From NCBI GenBank assembly GCA_963827725.1, contig CAWHBM010000001.1, positions 1,054,001 to 1,118,000 on the forward strand: 64,000 bases of DNA, written 5' to 3'. The notes under the pieces are model-generated. The model was not told the DNA's origin and made no database searches. It saw only the letters and a list, made by a program, of their open reading frames with translations. This DNA is from VAXT01 sp963827725 (GTDB lineage: Bacteria > Actinomycetota > Thermoleophilia > Gaiellales > Gaiellaceae). Below, piece by piece: positions 9,301 through 16,011 of this stretch. Position 1 is the first letter of the stretch; the number at the start of each line of letters is the position of its first letter. Position numbers and translations under genes: made by a program.

Positions 9301-9784
9301 GTCGTCACGGTCGGCGGGCTCGTCGGCGCGATCAAGCAGCTGACGACGAAGAAGGGCGAGCCGATGGTGTTCATGCGGCTCGACGACCTTGCGGGCTCGG
9401 TCGAGGTCGTCGTCTTCAACTCGGTGTACGGAGCGGCGCGCGATCTGATCGAGCTCGACGCGGTGCTCGATCATCAAGGGCCGCGTCGACCACAAGCAGG
9501 AGGGCGAGACGAAGCTGCTCGCGATGGAGGTCTCGGCGTTCGAGGCGACAGCGGAGCGGCGCGAGGTGCGCCTGAAAGTCGACGGGCAGAAGGCGCCGGC
9601 GGGGATCGTCCGCAGCCTCGCTGGAGTCGTCAAGGAGTTCCCGGGCGAGACGCCGGTGATCGTCGCGATCGCCACCTCGCAGGGCGAGACGACGCTCGCG
9701 CTCGGGCCGGACTACCGGGTCAAGCCGGAGCCGGATTTCTTCGCCGAGGTGAAGTCGCTCCTCGGCGAAGCCGCGGTCGCCTGA
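6394..9784 (+). CDS. dnaE: DNA polymerase III alpha subunit (one frame break near the 3' end)
   Basis: About 1,130 residues, the usual DnaE1 length. The PHP domain begins FVHLHVHSEFSILDGACR; the palm carries the catalytic PDMDIDFS; the helix-hairpin-helix region and C-terminal OB fold (VVTVGGLVGAIKQL, MVFMRLDDLAGSVEVVVFN) follow. The frame breaks at 9469, where one extra G converts ...AVLIIKGRVDHKQEG... into an out-of-frame tail; the true C-terminus runs in the next frame to TGA 9782-9784 (FFAEVKSLLGEAAVA). I prefer the TTG at 6394 because it lies 10 bases after TACAAT (6378-6383) and gives MAADFVHLH; the in-frame ATG 6382 lies within the -10 box. It is the replicative polymerase, so the frame break is probably a sequence error. 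Confidence 0.93.
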
Positions 9785-9795
9785 GTACGTAGAGC

Positions 9796-9883
9796 TACAG
9801 TTCGAAGTGGCGCGACGGACGAGGCTGTTAGCCCGTGAGGCAGAAGCCAAGCCGGGGTGGGAAGCGAGCGGTCGCGCCGACTT
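9796..9883 (+). other. Possible structured RNA or tiny leaderless gene upstream of the DUF1326 gene
   Basis: A -10-like TACAGT (9796-9801) is followed by a region closed by an 8-bp perfect stem, GGCGCGAC (9809-9816) with GTCGCGCC (9871-9878), extended by AAGT/ACTT with one bulge. Inside are small hairpins GGCTGTTAGCC (9823-9833) and GGCAGAAGCC (9839-9848). This suggests a three-way-junction RNA of about 80 nt. A competing reading is a leaderless GTG frame starting at 9808, but its protein is unlike anything known and runs on into the next gene out of frame. No known riboswitch or SRP signature was found. Confidence 0.35.
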
Positions 9884-9907
9884 GATCCGCAGTAGATACT
9901 TCGCCCG

Positions 9908-10519
9908 ATGGCCGACTGGCGGATCTCAGGCTCCTATCTCGAGTTCTGTAACTGCGATCCCGGCTGCGGCTGCAACTTCCGCGGGTTCCCGAGCTCGCCC
10001 GAGGGCAACTGCCAGGCCCTGATCAGCCATGTGATCGAGAGCGGAAGCTCCGACGGGACGGATCTCGTCGGCGCCAAGGCTTCCTGGGCGCTCTGGTGGC
10101 CAGGCGCGATCCACGAGGGAAACGGGAAAGGCCACGCCTACATCGATTGCGACAGCGACGAGCAGTACGAGGCGCTGGCGCGGATCTGGCGTGGGGAGGA
10201 GGGCTACGGCCTCTTCGAGATCTTCAACTCGATGCTCGAGGAGAAGACGGCGGTCGAGCGGGCGACGATCGACCTGACGCTGGACGGGAAGCGCTCACGA
10301 GTAGCGATCGAGGGCGTGACCGAGAACCAGATGACGCCGCTGACGAACCCCGTCTCCGGCGAGGAGAACGACGTGCGGATCGTCAAGACGAGCGGCTTCA
10401 TCTGGGCCGACGGCGAGATCGCCCAGAGCGAGAAGTTCAAGGTCGACCTCCCAGAGATGACCTGGGAGCTCGCGGAGAGGCACTCGGTCTTCTCCACCTT
10501 CGATTACACGAACGCGTAG
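9908..10519 (+). CDS. DUF1326 family protein
   Basis: 203 residues. The N-terminus has the characteristic cysteine cluster EFCNCDPGCGCNF (about residues 12-24), which can bind a metal or a cluster, followed by the conserved WALWWPGAIHEGNGKGHAYI block and, near the C-terminus, FIWADGEIAQSEKFKVDLPE. These define DUF1326, a widespread uncharacterised family often found near thiol or metal redox genes. ATG 9908 follows TAGATA by 9 bases, so it is leaderless. The region before it may hold a structured RNA. A convergent hairpin terminator follows. Confidence 0.82.
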   Translation: MADWRISGSYLEFCNCDPGCGCNFRGFPSSPEGNCQALISHVIESGSSDGTDLVGAKASWALWWPGAIHEGNGKGHAYIDCDSDEQYEALARIWRGEEGYGLFEIFNSMLEEKTAVERATIDLTLDGKRSRVAIEGVTENQMTPLTNPVSGEENDVRIVKTSGFIWADGEIAQSEKFKVDLPEMTWELAERHSVFSTFDYTNA

Positions 10520-10524
10520 ACAGC

Positions 10525-10541
10525 CCGAGGGGCTCCCTCGG
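10525..10541. terminator. Hairpin terminator between convergent genes
   Basis: CCGAGGG pairs with CCCTCGG around a GCT loop; a second small stem (GTTCG/CGAAC) follows at 10544-10554. It sits between the convergent DUF1326 and monooxygenase-like genes. Confidence 0.6.
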
Positions 10542-10557
10542 ACCGTTCGGCGAACGC

Positions 10558-10869
10558 CTAGACCGTGGTGGGCGTGGCGGTGCCGACTTGCGCGACGACG
10601 TCCAGGCAGTGGACAGAGACGACGGTGCCGTCGACCTGCTTCGCGGCTTGTTGCCGCAGGCCGGCCGCCTGCACCTCGCTTGCCTCCATCGCGGTTCGGC
10701 TGTCCCAGAAGGTCATCGAGATGATCACCCCGTCTTCCGCGTCGGTGAGCACGGAACCACCTTTGAGGCCCTCGAGGCCCTCGATGTGACCGACGGCCTC
10801 CCGGAAAGCCTCGACCGCTTCCTCCATCCGCTCCGGCGGGACTTCGTAGCGTGCGAGTCGTGCGAACAT
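10558..10869 (-). CDS. Antibiotic biosynthesis monooxygenase (ABM)-like small protein
   Basis: 103 residues from ATG 10869 (MFARLARYEVPPERMEEAVE). The ferredoxin-like ABM pattern is clear: FREAVGHIEGLEGLKGGSVL, then VIISMTFWDSRTAMEASE, then a final strand. Such proteins are dimers that act on quinones, haem or reactive carbonyls, or have no known substrate. The C-terminal extension of about 15 residues (VSVHCLDVVAQVGTATPTTV) is not part of the core fold. It converges on DUF1326. Confidence 0.72.
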   Translation of the reverse strand: MFARLARYEVPPERMEEAVEAFREAVGHIEGLEGLKGGSVLTDAEDGVIISMTFWDSRTAMEASEVQAAGLRQQAAKQVDGTVVSVHCLDVVAQVGTATPTTV

Positions 10870-10949
10870 GGCCGCAACCCTACCGGCTCCACGGGACGAA
10901 TCAGCTAGACGCCGGAACTTTGCGTTCGCGGTGGGTGTAAGAACTAGCG

Positions 10950-11498
10950 GTGGTGAGCCGACCACCCACAGAAGAGGAGCTCGTCGATCGAGCCAAGCGG
11001 GGCGATGAAGACGCCTATGGAGAACTCGTGCGTGCACACCAGGGGATCGCGTTCCGGATTGCGTACCTCGTGGCCGGAAGCGCCACCGAGGCCGAGGACG
11101 CTGCGCAGGAAGCCTTCGTCAAGGCGTTTCGCGCGCTCGGCCGGTTTCGCCGAGGCGCGCCGTTTCGCCCCTGGCTCCTGCAGATCGTCGCCAACGAGGC
11201 GCGCAACCGCCGCCGCTCGTCTGGCCGCCGTGCCGCGCTCGCTCTGCGTGCAGGCGAGGAAGGATCCTCGGGGGGCGCGGCTCCGTCCCCCGAGGGAGCC
11301 CTGCTCGCCGGCGAGGAGCGAGAGAGCCTGCTCGCGGCCGTCAACGCCCTGCGCGAGGAGGAGCGGCTCGTGATCGCGTGCCGCTACTTCCTGGAGCTCT
11401 CGGAAGAAGAGACCGCGGCCGCGCTCGACATCCGGCTCGGGACGGTCAAGTCGCGCACCTCGCGTGCGCTCGAGCAGCTACGGGAGAGCTATGCCTGA
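10950..11498 (+). CDS. ECF-type RNA polymerase sigma factor
   Basis: 182 residues. Region 2 is seen in EELVDRAKRGDEDAYGELVR and AEDAAQEAFVKAFRALGRFR, and region 4 in LSEEETAAALDIRLGTVKSR followed by a final helix. There are two adjacent GTG codons (10950 and 10953); either could be the start, and no SD is visible, only TAAGAACTAG upstream. It overlaps the next gene by 8 bases, a membrane protein that probably controls it. The target promoters are unknown; autoregulation is common in this class. Confidence 0.9.
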   Translation: MVSRPPTEEELVDRAKRGDEDAYGELVRAHQGIAFRIAYLVAGSATEAEDAAQEAFVKAFRALGRFRRGAPFRPWLLQIVANEARNRRRSSGRRAALALRAGEEGSSGGAAPSPEGALLAGEERESLLAAVNALREEERLVIACRYFLELSEEETAAALDIRLGTVKSRTSRALEQLRESYA

Positions 11499-12189
11499 GC
11501 TCGACGTCGCTCTCAGGGAGCTCGGACGGAACGTCGAGTTCCCGCCGACCCCGGACCTCGCCTCGGCCGTGCGGGGGCGCCTCGGCGAGCGGCGGCGCTC
11601 GTGGCGCCGGCCGGTCGCGATCGCTCTCATCCTGCTCGTCGTCGCACTCGGCGCAGCGCTTGCGGTTCCGGCCGCGCGCACCGCACTCCTCGACTGGCTC
11701 GGGATCAGGGGCGCGCGGATCGTGCGAGTCGACGAGCTGCCCCCGGTGCCGGCGACCCGCAATCTCGATCTCGGACGTCCCGTCACCCTGGCCGAGGCGC
11801 GTCGTCTGGCGCCTTGGCTCCTCGTGCCGGACGACGCTCCGGACCGCGTCTATTTCAGTACGGCCATTCCCGGCGGCAAGGTCGACTTCCTCTGGGGGAC
11901 TCCGACGAGCGTGCGCCTGCTCCTCACCCAGTTTCGGGCGCAGCAGACCTACATCGAGAAGCTCGTCGAGCCGGGGGCGAGAGCCGAGCAGGTCGACGTC
12001 GGTGACCGAGGCGTCTGGCTCGAGGACCCGCACGTCTTTGCCTTCCGCGATCGGGACGGTGTCTTCCGCGAAGAGACCGCTCGGCTCGCGGGAAAGACCC
12101 TGCTCTGGGAGCAGGGCGACGTGACGTTGCGCCTGGAAGGGAAGCTCTCGAAGGACGAAGCGCTCCGCATCGCCCGCTCGGCTGGCTAG
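11491..12189 (+). CDS. Membrane protein partner of the ECF sigma factor (anti-sigma-like)
   Basis: 232 residues. A cytoplasmic N-terminus of about 40 residues precedes one transmembrane helix (VAIALILLVVALGAALAVPA), and the rest is extracytoplasmic, with strands such as RIVRVDELPPVPATRNLDLG. The topology and the 8-base overlap with the sigma gene suggest a regulator of that sigma factor. I see no HxxxCxxC zinc motif, so it is not a classic ZAS anti-sigma factor. The outer domain could be a sensor that binds the neighbouring lipoprotein; this is inference from context. Confidence 0.6.
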   Translation: MPELDVALRELGRNVEFPPTPDLASAVRGRLGERRRSWRRPVAIALILLVVALGAALAVPAARTALLDWLGIRGARIVRVDELPPVPATRNLDLGRPVTLAEARRLAPWLLVPDDAPDRVYFSTAIPGGKVDFLWGTPTSVRLLLTQFRAQQTYIEKLVEPGARAEQVDVGDRGVWLEDPHVFAFRDRDGVFREETARLAGKTLLWEQGDVTLRLEGKLSKDEALRIARSAG

Positions 12190-12199
12190 GCTCCGCGCC

Positions 12200-12788
12200 G
12201 TGTCCAGGCGGCTCTCGACTCTGCTCGTGCTCGCGTTCGTCGCTGCAGGCTGTCTCGGTGGCGATGGTGACGGCGGAGGCTCGGTCTCGGCTTCGAAGGG
12301 TGAGGCGCTCGTCCTCTCTCAGTCCGACGTGGGAGACGAGTACAACCAGTTCGACCGAGGCCCACAGCAACGCGCCGACCTCGGCCCGCCGCGCGACGAC
12401 GCAAACCGCTTCAGTCGCGAGGGCGGCTGGAAGGCGCGCTTCAGCCGGCCGGGAACGCGGACGACGGACGGGCCGCTCGTGATCTCCTCGCTCGCCGATC
12501 TGTTCGGCTCGGCGGATGATGCGCGCAAGGACTTCCGTCTCTACGAGCAGCAGCTCGCCGATTTCGAGGCAACCGGGCGGCGAGAAGCTGGACTCTGACC
12601 TCGGCGACGAGGCCGCCGCCGTCACGTACAGCCAGGGCCTGGCTCCGAACGCCGTCCGCCACTACGTGATCGCGTGGCGACGGGGAAACGTGACGGCCTC
12701 GCTCAACGTGAACGGCTTCAAATTGACCCGGGAGCAGGCTTTTGCGCTCGCGGACAGGCAGGACCGCCGAATTCAGGCCGCCGGGTAG
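12200..12788 (+). CDS. Lipoprotein of the ECF sigma cluster (one frame break)
   Basis: Begins MSRRLSTLLVLAFVAAGC, a signal sequence with lipobox (AAGC, Cys at residue 18), followed by a Gly/Asp-rich linker. An extra C at 12578 shifts the frame; in the repaired reading, ...DFEATGGEKLDSDLGDEAAA continues to LTREQAFALADRQDRRIQAA and the stop at 12786-12788, giving about 195 residues. GTG 12200 lies 7 bases after TAGGCT. It is the third gene of the sigma/anti-sigma cluster, so it may report an envelope state, but it has no recognised domain. Confidence 0.65.
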
Positions 12789-12801
12789 CCGCGTAAAGAG
12801 T

Positions 12802-12829
12802 TTGTGAAATCTGGATATCACCCTCTATA
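12802..12829 (+). promoter_or_regulatory. Promoter upstream of the small 67-aa gene
   Basis: TTGTGA (12802-12807) and TCTATA (12824-12829) are 16 bases apart, and the stretch is notably AT-rich for this genome. Transcription would start near 12836, leaving a leader of about 50 nt. Confidence 0.5.
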
Positions 12830-12887
12830 GGGAGATCCGCTTTCGTCGTCTGACCGAACAATGAGACCAATCGGCGGAAAGGACAGC

Positions 12888-13091
12888 GTGGCGGCGACTG
12901 ACATCTACCTGGTCGATCAGACAGAGATCGAGCGCATCGAGCGATGGCGAGCGGACGAGCTCGAGCGCGCAGGGTACGAGCCGCGCACGGCCGGGCGACT
13001 TGCGGTGCGACACGACGTTGATCTCCACACCGCAATCGACCTGATCGAGCGCGGCTGTTCTCACGATCTGGCTCTGAAGATCCTCTTGTAG
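12888..13091 (+). CDS. Small conserved-looking protein of unknown function (67 aa)
   Basis: Start GTG 12888 is chosen because GGAAAGGA lies 4 bases upstream; an ATG at 12861 in the same frame lacks an SD. The product (DIYLVDQTEIERIERWRADE, then RAGYEPRTAGRLAVRHDVDL, then DLIERGCSHDLALKILL) is highly charged and helical, with an Arg/His-rich middle. I do not recognise a family. The sequence looks well suited to a small helical adaptor. It is transcribed from an AT-rich promoter and lies before lgt, but lgt seems to have its own leaderless start. Confidence 0.6.
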   Translation: MAATDIYLVDQTEIERIERWRADELERAGYEPRTAGRLAVRHDVDLHTAIDLIERGCSHDLALKILL

Positions 13092-13127
13092 GCAGGTTCG
13101 AGCGCGGGCGGGCAGAATCCACTGCCC

Positions 13128-14000
13128 GTGATCGCCTCGATTCCCTCACCGAGCAACGGCACCATCGACCTGGGGCCGCTCCTCGTGCACATGTACGGGC
13201 TGATGCTGCTGCTCTCGATCGCGGCGGCCGTCGCGTTGACGGGTATCCGGTACGTGCGCCGGGGCGGCGACTGGGATCTCGTGCTGAGGGTGGCCGTGTG
13301 GGGCGTCGCGGCCGGAATCGTCGGCGCGCGCCTCTACCACGACATCACGAGCTGGAGCGAGGTCCCCGACCCGAAGTGGCAGGGCGTCTTCGAGGTCTGG
13401 AGGGGCGGGCTCGGCGTCTGGGGCGGGATCCTGTTCGGCGCGATTGCCGGTGCGATCGTCGTCAGGCGCTCGGGCCGCAGCGTGAGCGAGTTCGCGGATG
13501 CGGCCGCGCCAGGGATTCTGCTCGCGCAGGGGATCGGACGGATCGGCAACTGGTTCAACCAGGAGCTGTACGGCAAGCCGACCGACCGGCCCTGGGGGCT
13601 CGAGATCGACCCCCTGCACCGCGTGTCGGGCTACGAGGCTGAGACAACCTTCCATCCGATCTTCCTCTACGAGCTGATCTACAACGTCTCGATGGTCGGC
13701 CTGCTCCTGCTGATCGACTGGCGCTTCCGGTTCCGCGCGCCGGCGCTGTTCGCGCTGTACGTCTCGCTCTATACGTTCGGCCGGTTCTTCGAGGAGCTGC
13801 TTCGGATCGATCCGTCACACGAGTTCGGCGGTTTGCGGCTGAACGCATGGGTCTCACTCGTCGTCTGCGCATGCTCGACCGCGTTCTTCGTCTGGTGGCA
13901 GTTCTTCGGCGGCACGTGGCCGCGCAGGCGGGGAGACGAAGAGGGTGAGCCGTCCAAGCGGCCGCGGATGTCGATTCCGAAGGGCCGACCTGGGTCTTGA
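13128..14000 (+). CDS. lgt: Prolipoprotein diacylglyceryl transferase
   Basis: 290 residues with seven hydrophobic segments. The Lgt signature is present as QGIGRIGNWFNQELYGKPTD, and the conserved HxYGLM motif as VHMYGLMLLL near the N-terminus. The enzyme transfers diacylglycerol from phosphatidylglycerol to the lipobox Cys of prolipoproteins in the cytoplasmic membrane; several lipoproteins are encoded in this window (12200, 33640, 61570). GTG 13128 follows CAGAAT by 9 bases, a leaderless arrangement. The C-terminal 30 residues are a basic cytoplasmic tail. Confidence 0.93.
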   Translation: MIASIPSPSNGTIDLGPLLVHMYGLMLLLSIAAAVALTGIRYVRRGGDWDLVLRVAVWGVAAGIVGARLYHDITSWSEVPDPKWQGVFEVWRGGLGVWGGILFGAIAGAIVVRRSGRSVSEFADAAAPGILLAQGIGRIGNWFNQELYGKPTDRPWGLEIDPLHRVSGYEAETTFHPIFLYELIYNVSMVGLLLLIDWRFRFRAPALFALYVSLYTFGRFFEELLRIDPSHEFGGLRLNAWVSLVVCACSTAFFVWWQFFGGTWPRRRGDEEGEPSKRPRMSIPKGRPGS

Positions 14001-14043
14001 GCCCACCGGGTCGCGTCCGGCCCTCCCGTTAGGTTCTGAGCAC

Positions 14044-14802
14044 ATGAGTGTCCGCGAGCTCGAGCTCGACCTCGACGCGTTCGAGGGGCCATTCGACCTG
14101 CTGCTCACCCTCGTTCTGAAGGAGGAGCTGCCGCTGGTCGAGGTCGACGTCGCGGGGATCGTCCTCGCGTTCGTCGAGCGGCTCGCCGAGCGGGAGGAGC
14201 TCGACCTCGACGCGTGCGGAGAGTTCCTCGTGCTCGTCGCTGCGCTGCTCGAGCTGAAGGCACGAGGGCTGCTTGCCGGCGACGCGGAGCTCGAGGACCT
14301 CGAGCCTTCCGAGGCCGCCGAGGAGCTTGCGCGCCGGCTCGAGGAGTACCGGCGGATCAAAGGGGCGGCTGAATGGCTCGCGGAGCGGCTGGCCGGGGAG
14401 CGCGACCGGTTCTTCCGGCTCGGGCCGGCTCCACTGGCGCCTCGCGGCGAGCGGCGGATCGGGCAGCAGGATCCTGCTGCGTTGGCGGCGGCGCTGCTCG
14501 TGCTCGCGGCCGAGCCCCCGGAGGTCTCGCTCGCGCATCTCGAGCTTCGCTTTCCGCCCGTCTCGCAGTTCTTGGATCGCTTCCGCGCCGTGCTCGGGCG
14601 GCGCCAGCGGTTCGACTTCGACCACGAGGTCGCCGGGCTCTCGCGGATCGAGCAGGCGGTCGCGTTTCTCGCGCTGCTCGAGCTGCGGCGTGTCGGCGAG
14701 GTCTCGCTCGAGCAGGCGGCGCCGTTTGCCCCGATCAGGGTCGCGCGCGCAGCCGAAGAGCAGGCGGAGGAGGTGGAAGCGTGGAGCGCCCGCTCCGCCT
14801 GA
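14044..14802 (+). CDS. scpA: Segregation and condensation protein A
   Basis: 252 residues. The N-terminal FEGPFDLLLTLVLKEELPLV is the conserved ScpA start, followed by EFLVLVAALLELKARGLL, and the C-terminal winged helix SRIEQAVAFLALLELRRVGE. ScpA is the kleisin that bridges SMC heads and binds ScpB. ATG 14044 lies 8 bases after TAGGTT. It overlaps scpB by 22 bases. No smc gene is in the window. Confidence 0.93.
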   Translation: MSVRELELDLDAFEGPFDLLLTLVLKEELPLVEVDVAGIVLAFVERLAEREELDLDACGEFLVLVAALLELKARGLLAGDAELEDLEPSEAAEELARRLEEYRRIKGAAEWLAERLAGERDRFFRLGPAPLAPRGERRIGQQDPAALAAALLVLAAEPPEVSLAHLELRFPPVSQFLDRFRAVLGRRQRFDFDHEVAGLSRIEQAVAFLALLELRRVGEVSLEQAAPFAPIRVARAAEEQAEEVEAWSARSA

Positions 14803-15377
14803 TCGCGGCCAACCCGGTCGATTCGCTCGCGCGGACGCTCGAGGCGCTGCTCGTGGTCGCGTCGCAACCGCTGACGGTGGCCGAGCTGGCCGAGGCGGCG
14901 GGCGACGACGCGGAGCGGATCGAGACGGCGCTCGGGCTGCTGGGCGAGCGCTTCCGCGAGGGGCGAAGCGGAATCGTGCTGGAGCAGGTGGCCGGCGGGT
15001 GGGCTTTCCGGGCTTCGCGTGAGGCGGCGGAGGCTTGCGGCCGGTTGTTCGAGCGTCCGGTGGAGCGGAACCTCTCGCAGGCCGCGCTCGAGACGCTTGC
15101 GGTCGTCGCGTACATGGGCCCGTGCTCGCGGCCGGAGATCGCGCGCTGGCGTGGAGTGGCCGTCGACTCGGTCGTCGCGGGGCTCGTCGAACGGGGCCTG
15201 ATCGCCGAGGCCGGCCGAGAGCCTCTTGGGGCCGTCCGCTACCGGGTGACGCCGTTGTTCGAGCGGGTCTTCGGCCTCGAGAGCCTGGCGGCCCTGCCGA
15301 GGCTCGAGGATCTCGGCGGCGACGAGGAAGAGCTCCGCGGCCGGTTGGAGTCTCTGGCCGAGCGCCGCCCGGCCTAG
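14781..15377 (+). CDS. scpB: Segregation and condensation protein B
   Basis: 198 residues from GTG 14781, preceded by GGAGGTGGAAG inside scpA. Two winged-helix domains are seen: LARTLEALLVVASQPLTVAE early on, and SQAALETLAVVAYMGPCSRP with EIARWRGVAVDSVVAGLVER in the second. It forms the dimer that stabilises the SMC-ScpA ring. Its stop overlaps, by 4 bases, that of the convergent DUF4188 gene. Confidence 0.93.
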   Translation: MERPLRLIAANPVDSLARTLEALLVVASQPLTVAELAEAAGDDAERIETALGLLGERFREGRSGIVLEQVAGGWAFRASREAAEACGRLFERPVERNLSQAALETLAVVAYMGPCSRPEIARWRGVAVDSVVAGLVERGLIAEAGREPLGAVRYRVTPLFERVFGLESLAALPRLEDLGGDEEELRGRLESLAERRPA

Positions 15378-15859
15378 CCGATTACGTCCTCGCGGTCCTT
15401 CTCGGCCCTGAGCCGCGCGGAGAACATCGGGCCTTCGGAGCGCACCATCGGGGCGAACCGGTTCAACCCGATCGAGCCGTCGTCGACGTCGACGAACACC
15501 GATTCGATCCCGCCGCGGCGGAAGTAGGTCTCGTGCCAGAAAGACGTGCCGCCGCGGTCGCGGAGGTAGTCCGTCCACCAGGCCTGGTGCGGGAGCGAGC
15601 GGGCCCAGGCCTCGAGCGAGTCGAAGTCGCGCCAGTACTGGCGCATACCGACATGCGGCCTGTCGTCGCTCGTGAAGACGACGTCTTCGTGGAGGAGCAG
15701 CCCCTCAGGCCCCGCCTCGACGGAGGCCCGGATCTGGGGGCCGAGCCGCTCCAGGGTCTCTTCTCCGCGTGGCTCCTCGACGTGCATGCCGAGGTAGATG
15801 ACGACCAGGTCCGGGTACTTGGAAAGGTCTGCCGTCGTCCTGCGTGGCGGGTTCTTCAC
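15374..15859 (-). CDS. DUF4188 family protein
   Basis: 161 residues from GTG 15859. The core YPDLVVIYLGMHVEEPRG, then VGMRQYWRDFDSLEAWARSL and GTSFWHETYFRRGGIESVFV, fits DUF4188, a ferredoxin-like family related to phenylacetaldoxime dehydratase-type and ABM proteins, with the conserved WHETY block. GTG 15859 sits 6 bases after TACAGT (leaderless). An in-frame ATG at 15931 with a strong AGGAGG-type SD would add 24 basic residues, so the start is undecided. The intergenic region upstream carries the CACGCGTG motif. The substrate is unknown. Confidence 0.72.
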   Translation of the reverse strand: MKNPPRRTTADLSKYPDLVVIYLGMHVEEPRGEETLERLGPQIRASVEAGPEGLLLHEDVVFTSDDRPHVGMRQYWRDFDSLEAWARSLPHQAWWTDYLRDRGGTSFWHETYFRRGGIESVFVDVDDGSIGLNRFAPMVRSEGPMFSARLRAEKDREDVIG

Positions 15860-15966
15860 GCGACGACTGTACGACGGGTCCAGGGTCTTCGCAACGCCCT
15901 GTTTCCGCCGCCCCTTGCCGCAGGTACCCATGACCTCCTCCCCGATGCGATCGTACTGAGGAATTC

Positions 15967-15983
15967 CGCACGCGTGGGTGACG
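15967..15983. promoter_or_regulatory. 17-bp CACGCGTG-core motif, copy 1
   Basis: CGCACGCGTGGGTGACG, containing the 8-bp palindrome CACGCGTG, lies in the intergenic region upstream of the DUF4188 gene. The same 17 bases occur upstream of ribE at 43208-43224. Both copies are preceded by AATTC and followed within 25 bases by TTGCG(A/G)GGCG. A protein-binding site is plausible; the binding factor is unknown. Confidence 0.4.
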
Positions 15984-16011
15984 CGTCTGTAACTACAGAG
16001 TTGCGAGGCGG

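Noticed and set aside
9796..9893. SRP RNA, tRNA or a known riboswitch
   Set aside because: No GGAAGCAGCC-type SRP core, no T-loop GTTCGANNC at the right distance, and no riboswitch consensus; kept only as an unidentified structure.
13854..15578. 574-codon minus-strand reading frame opposite scpA/scpB and lgt
   Set aside because: It is antisense to three genes with clear motifs, its protein is Arg/Ser-rich and low-complexity, as expected for the reverse of GC-rich coding DNA.
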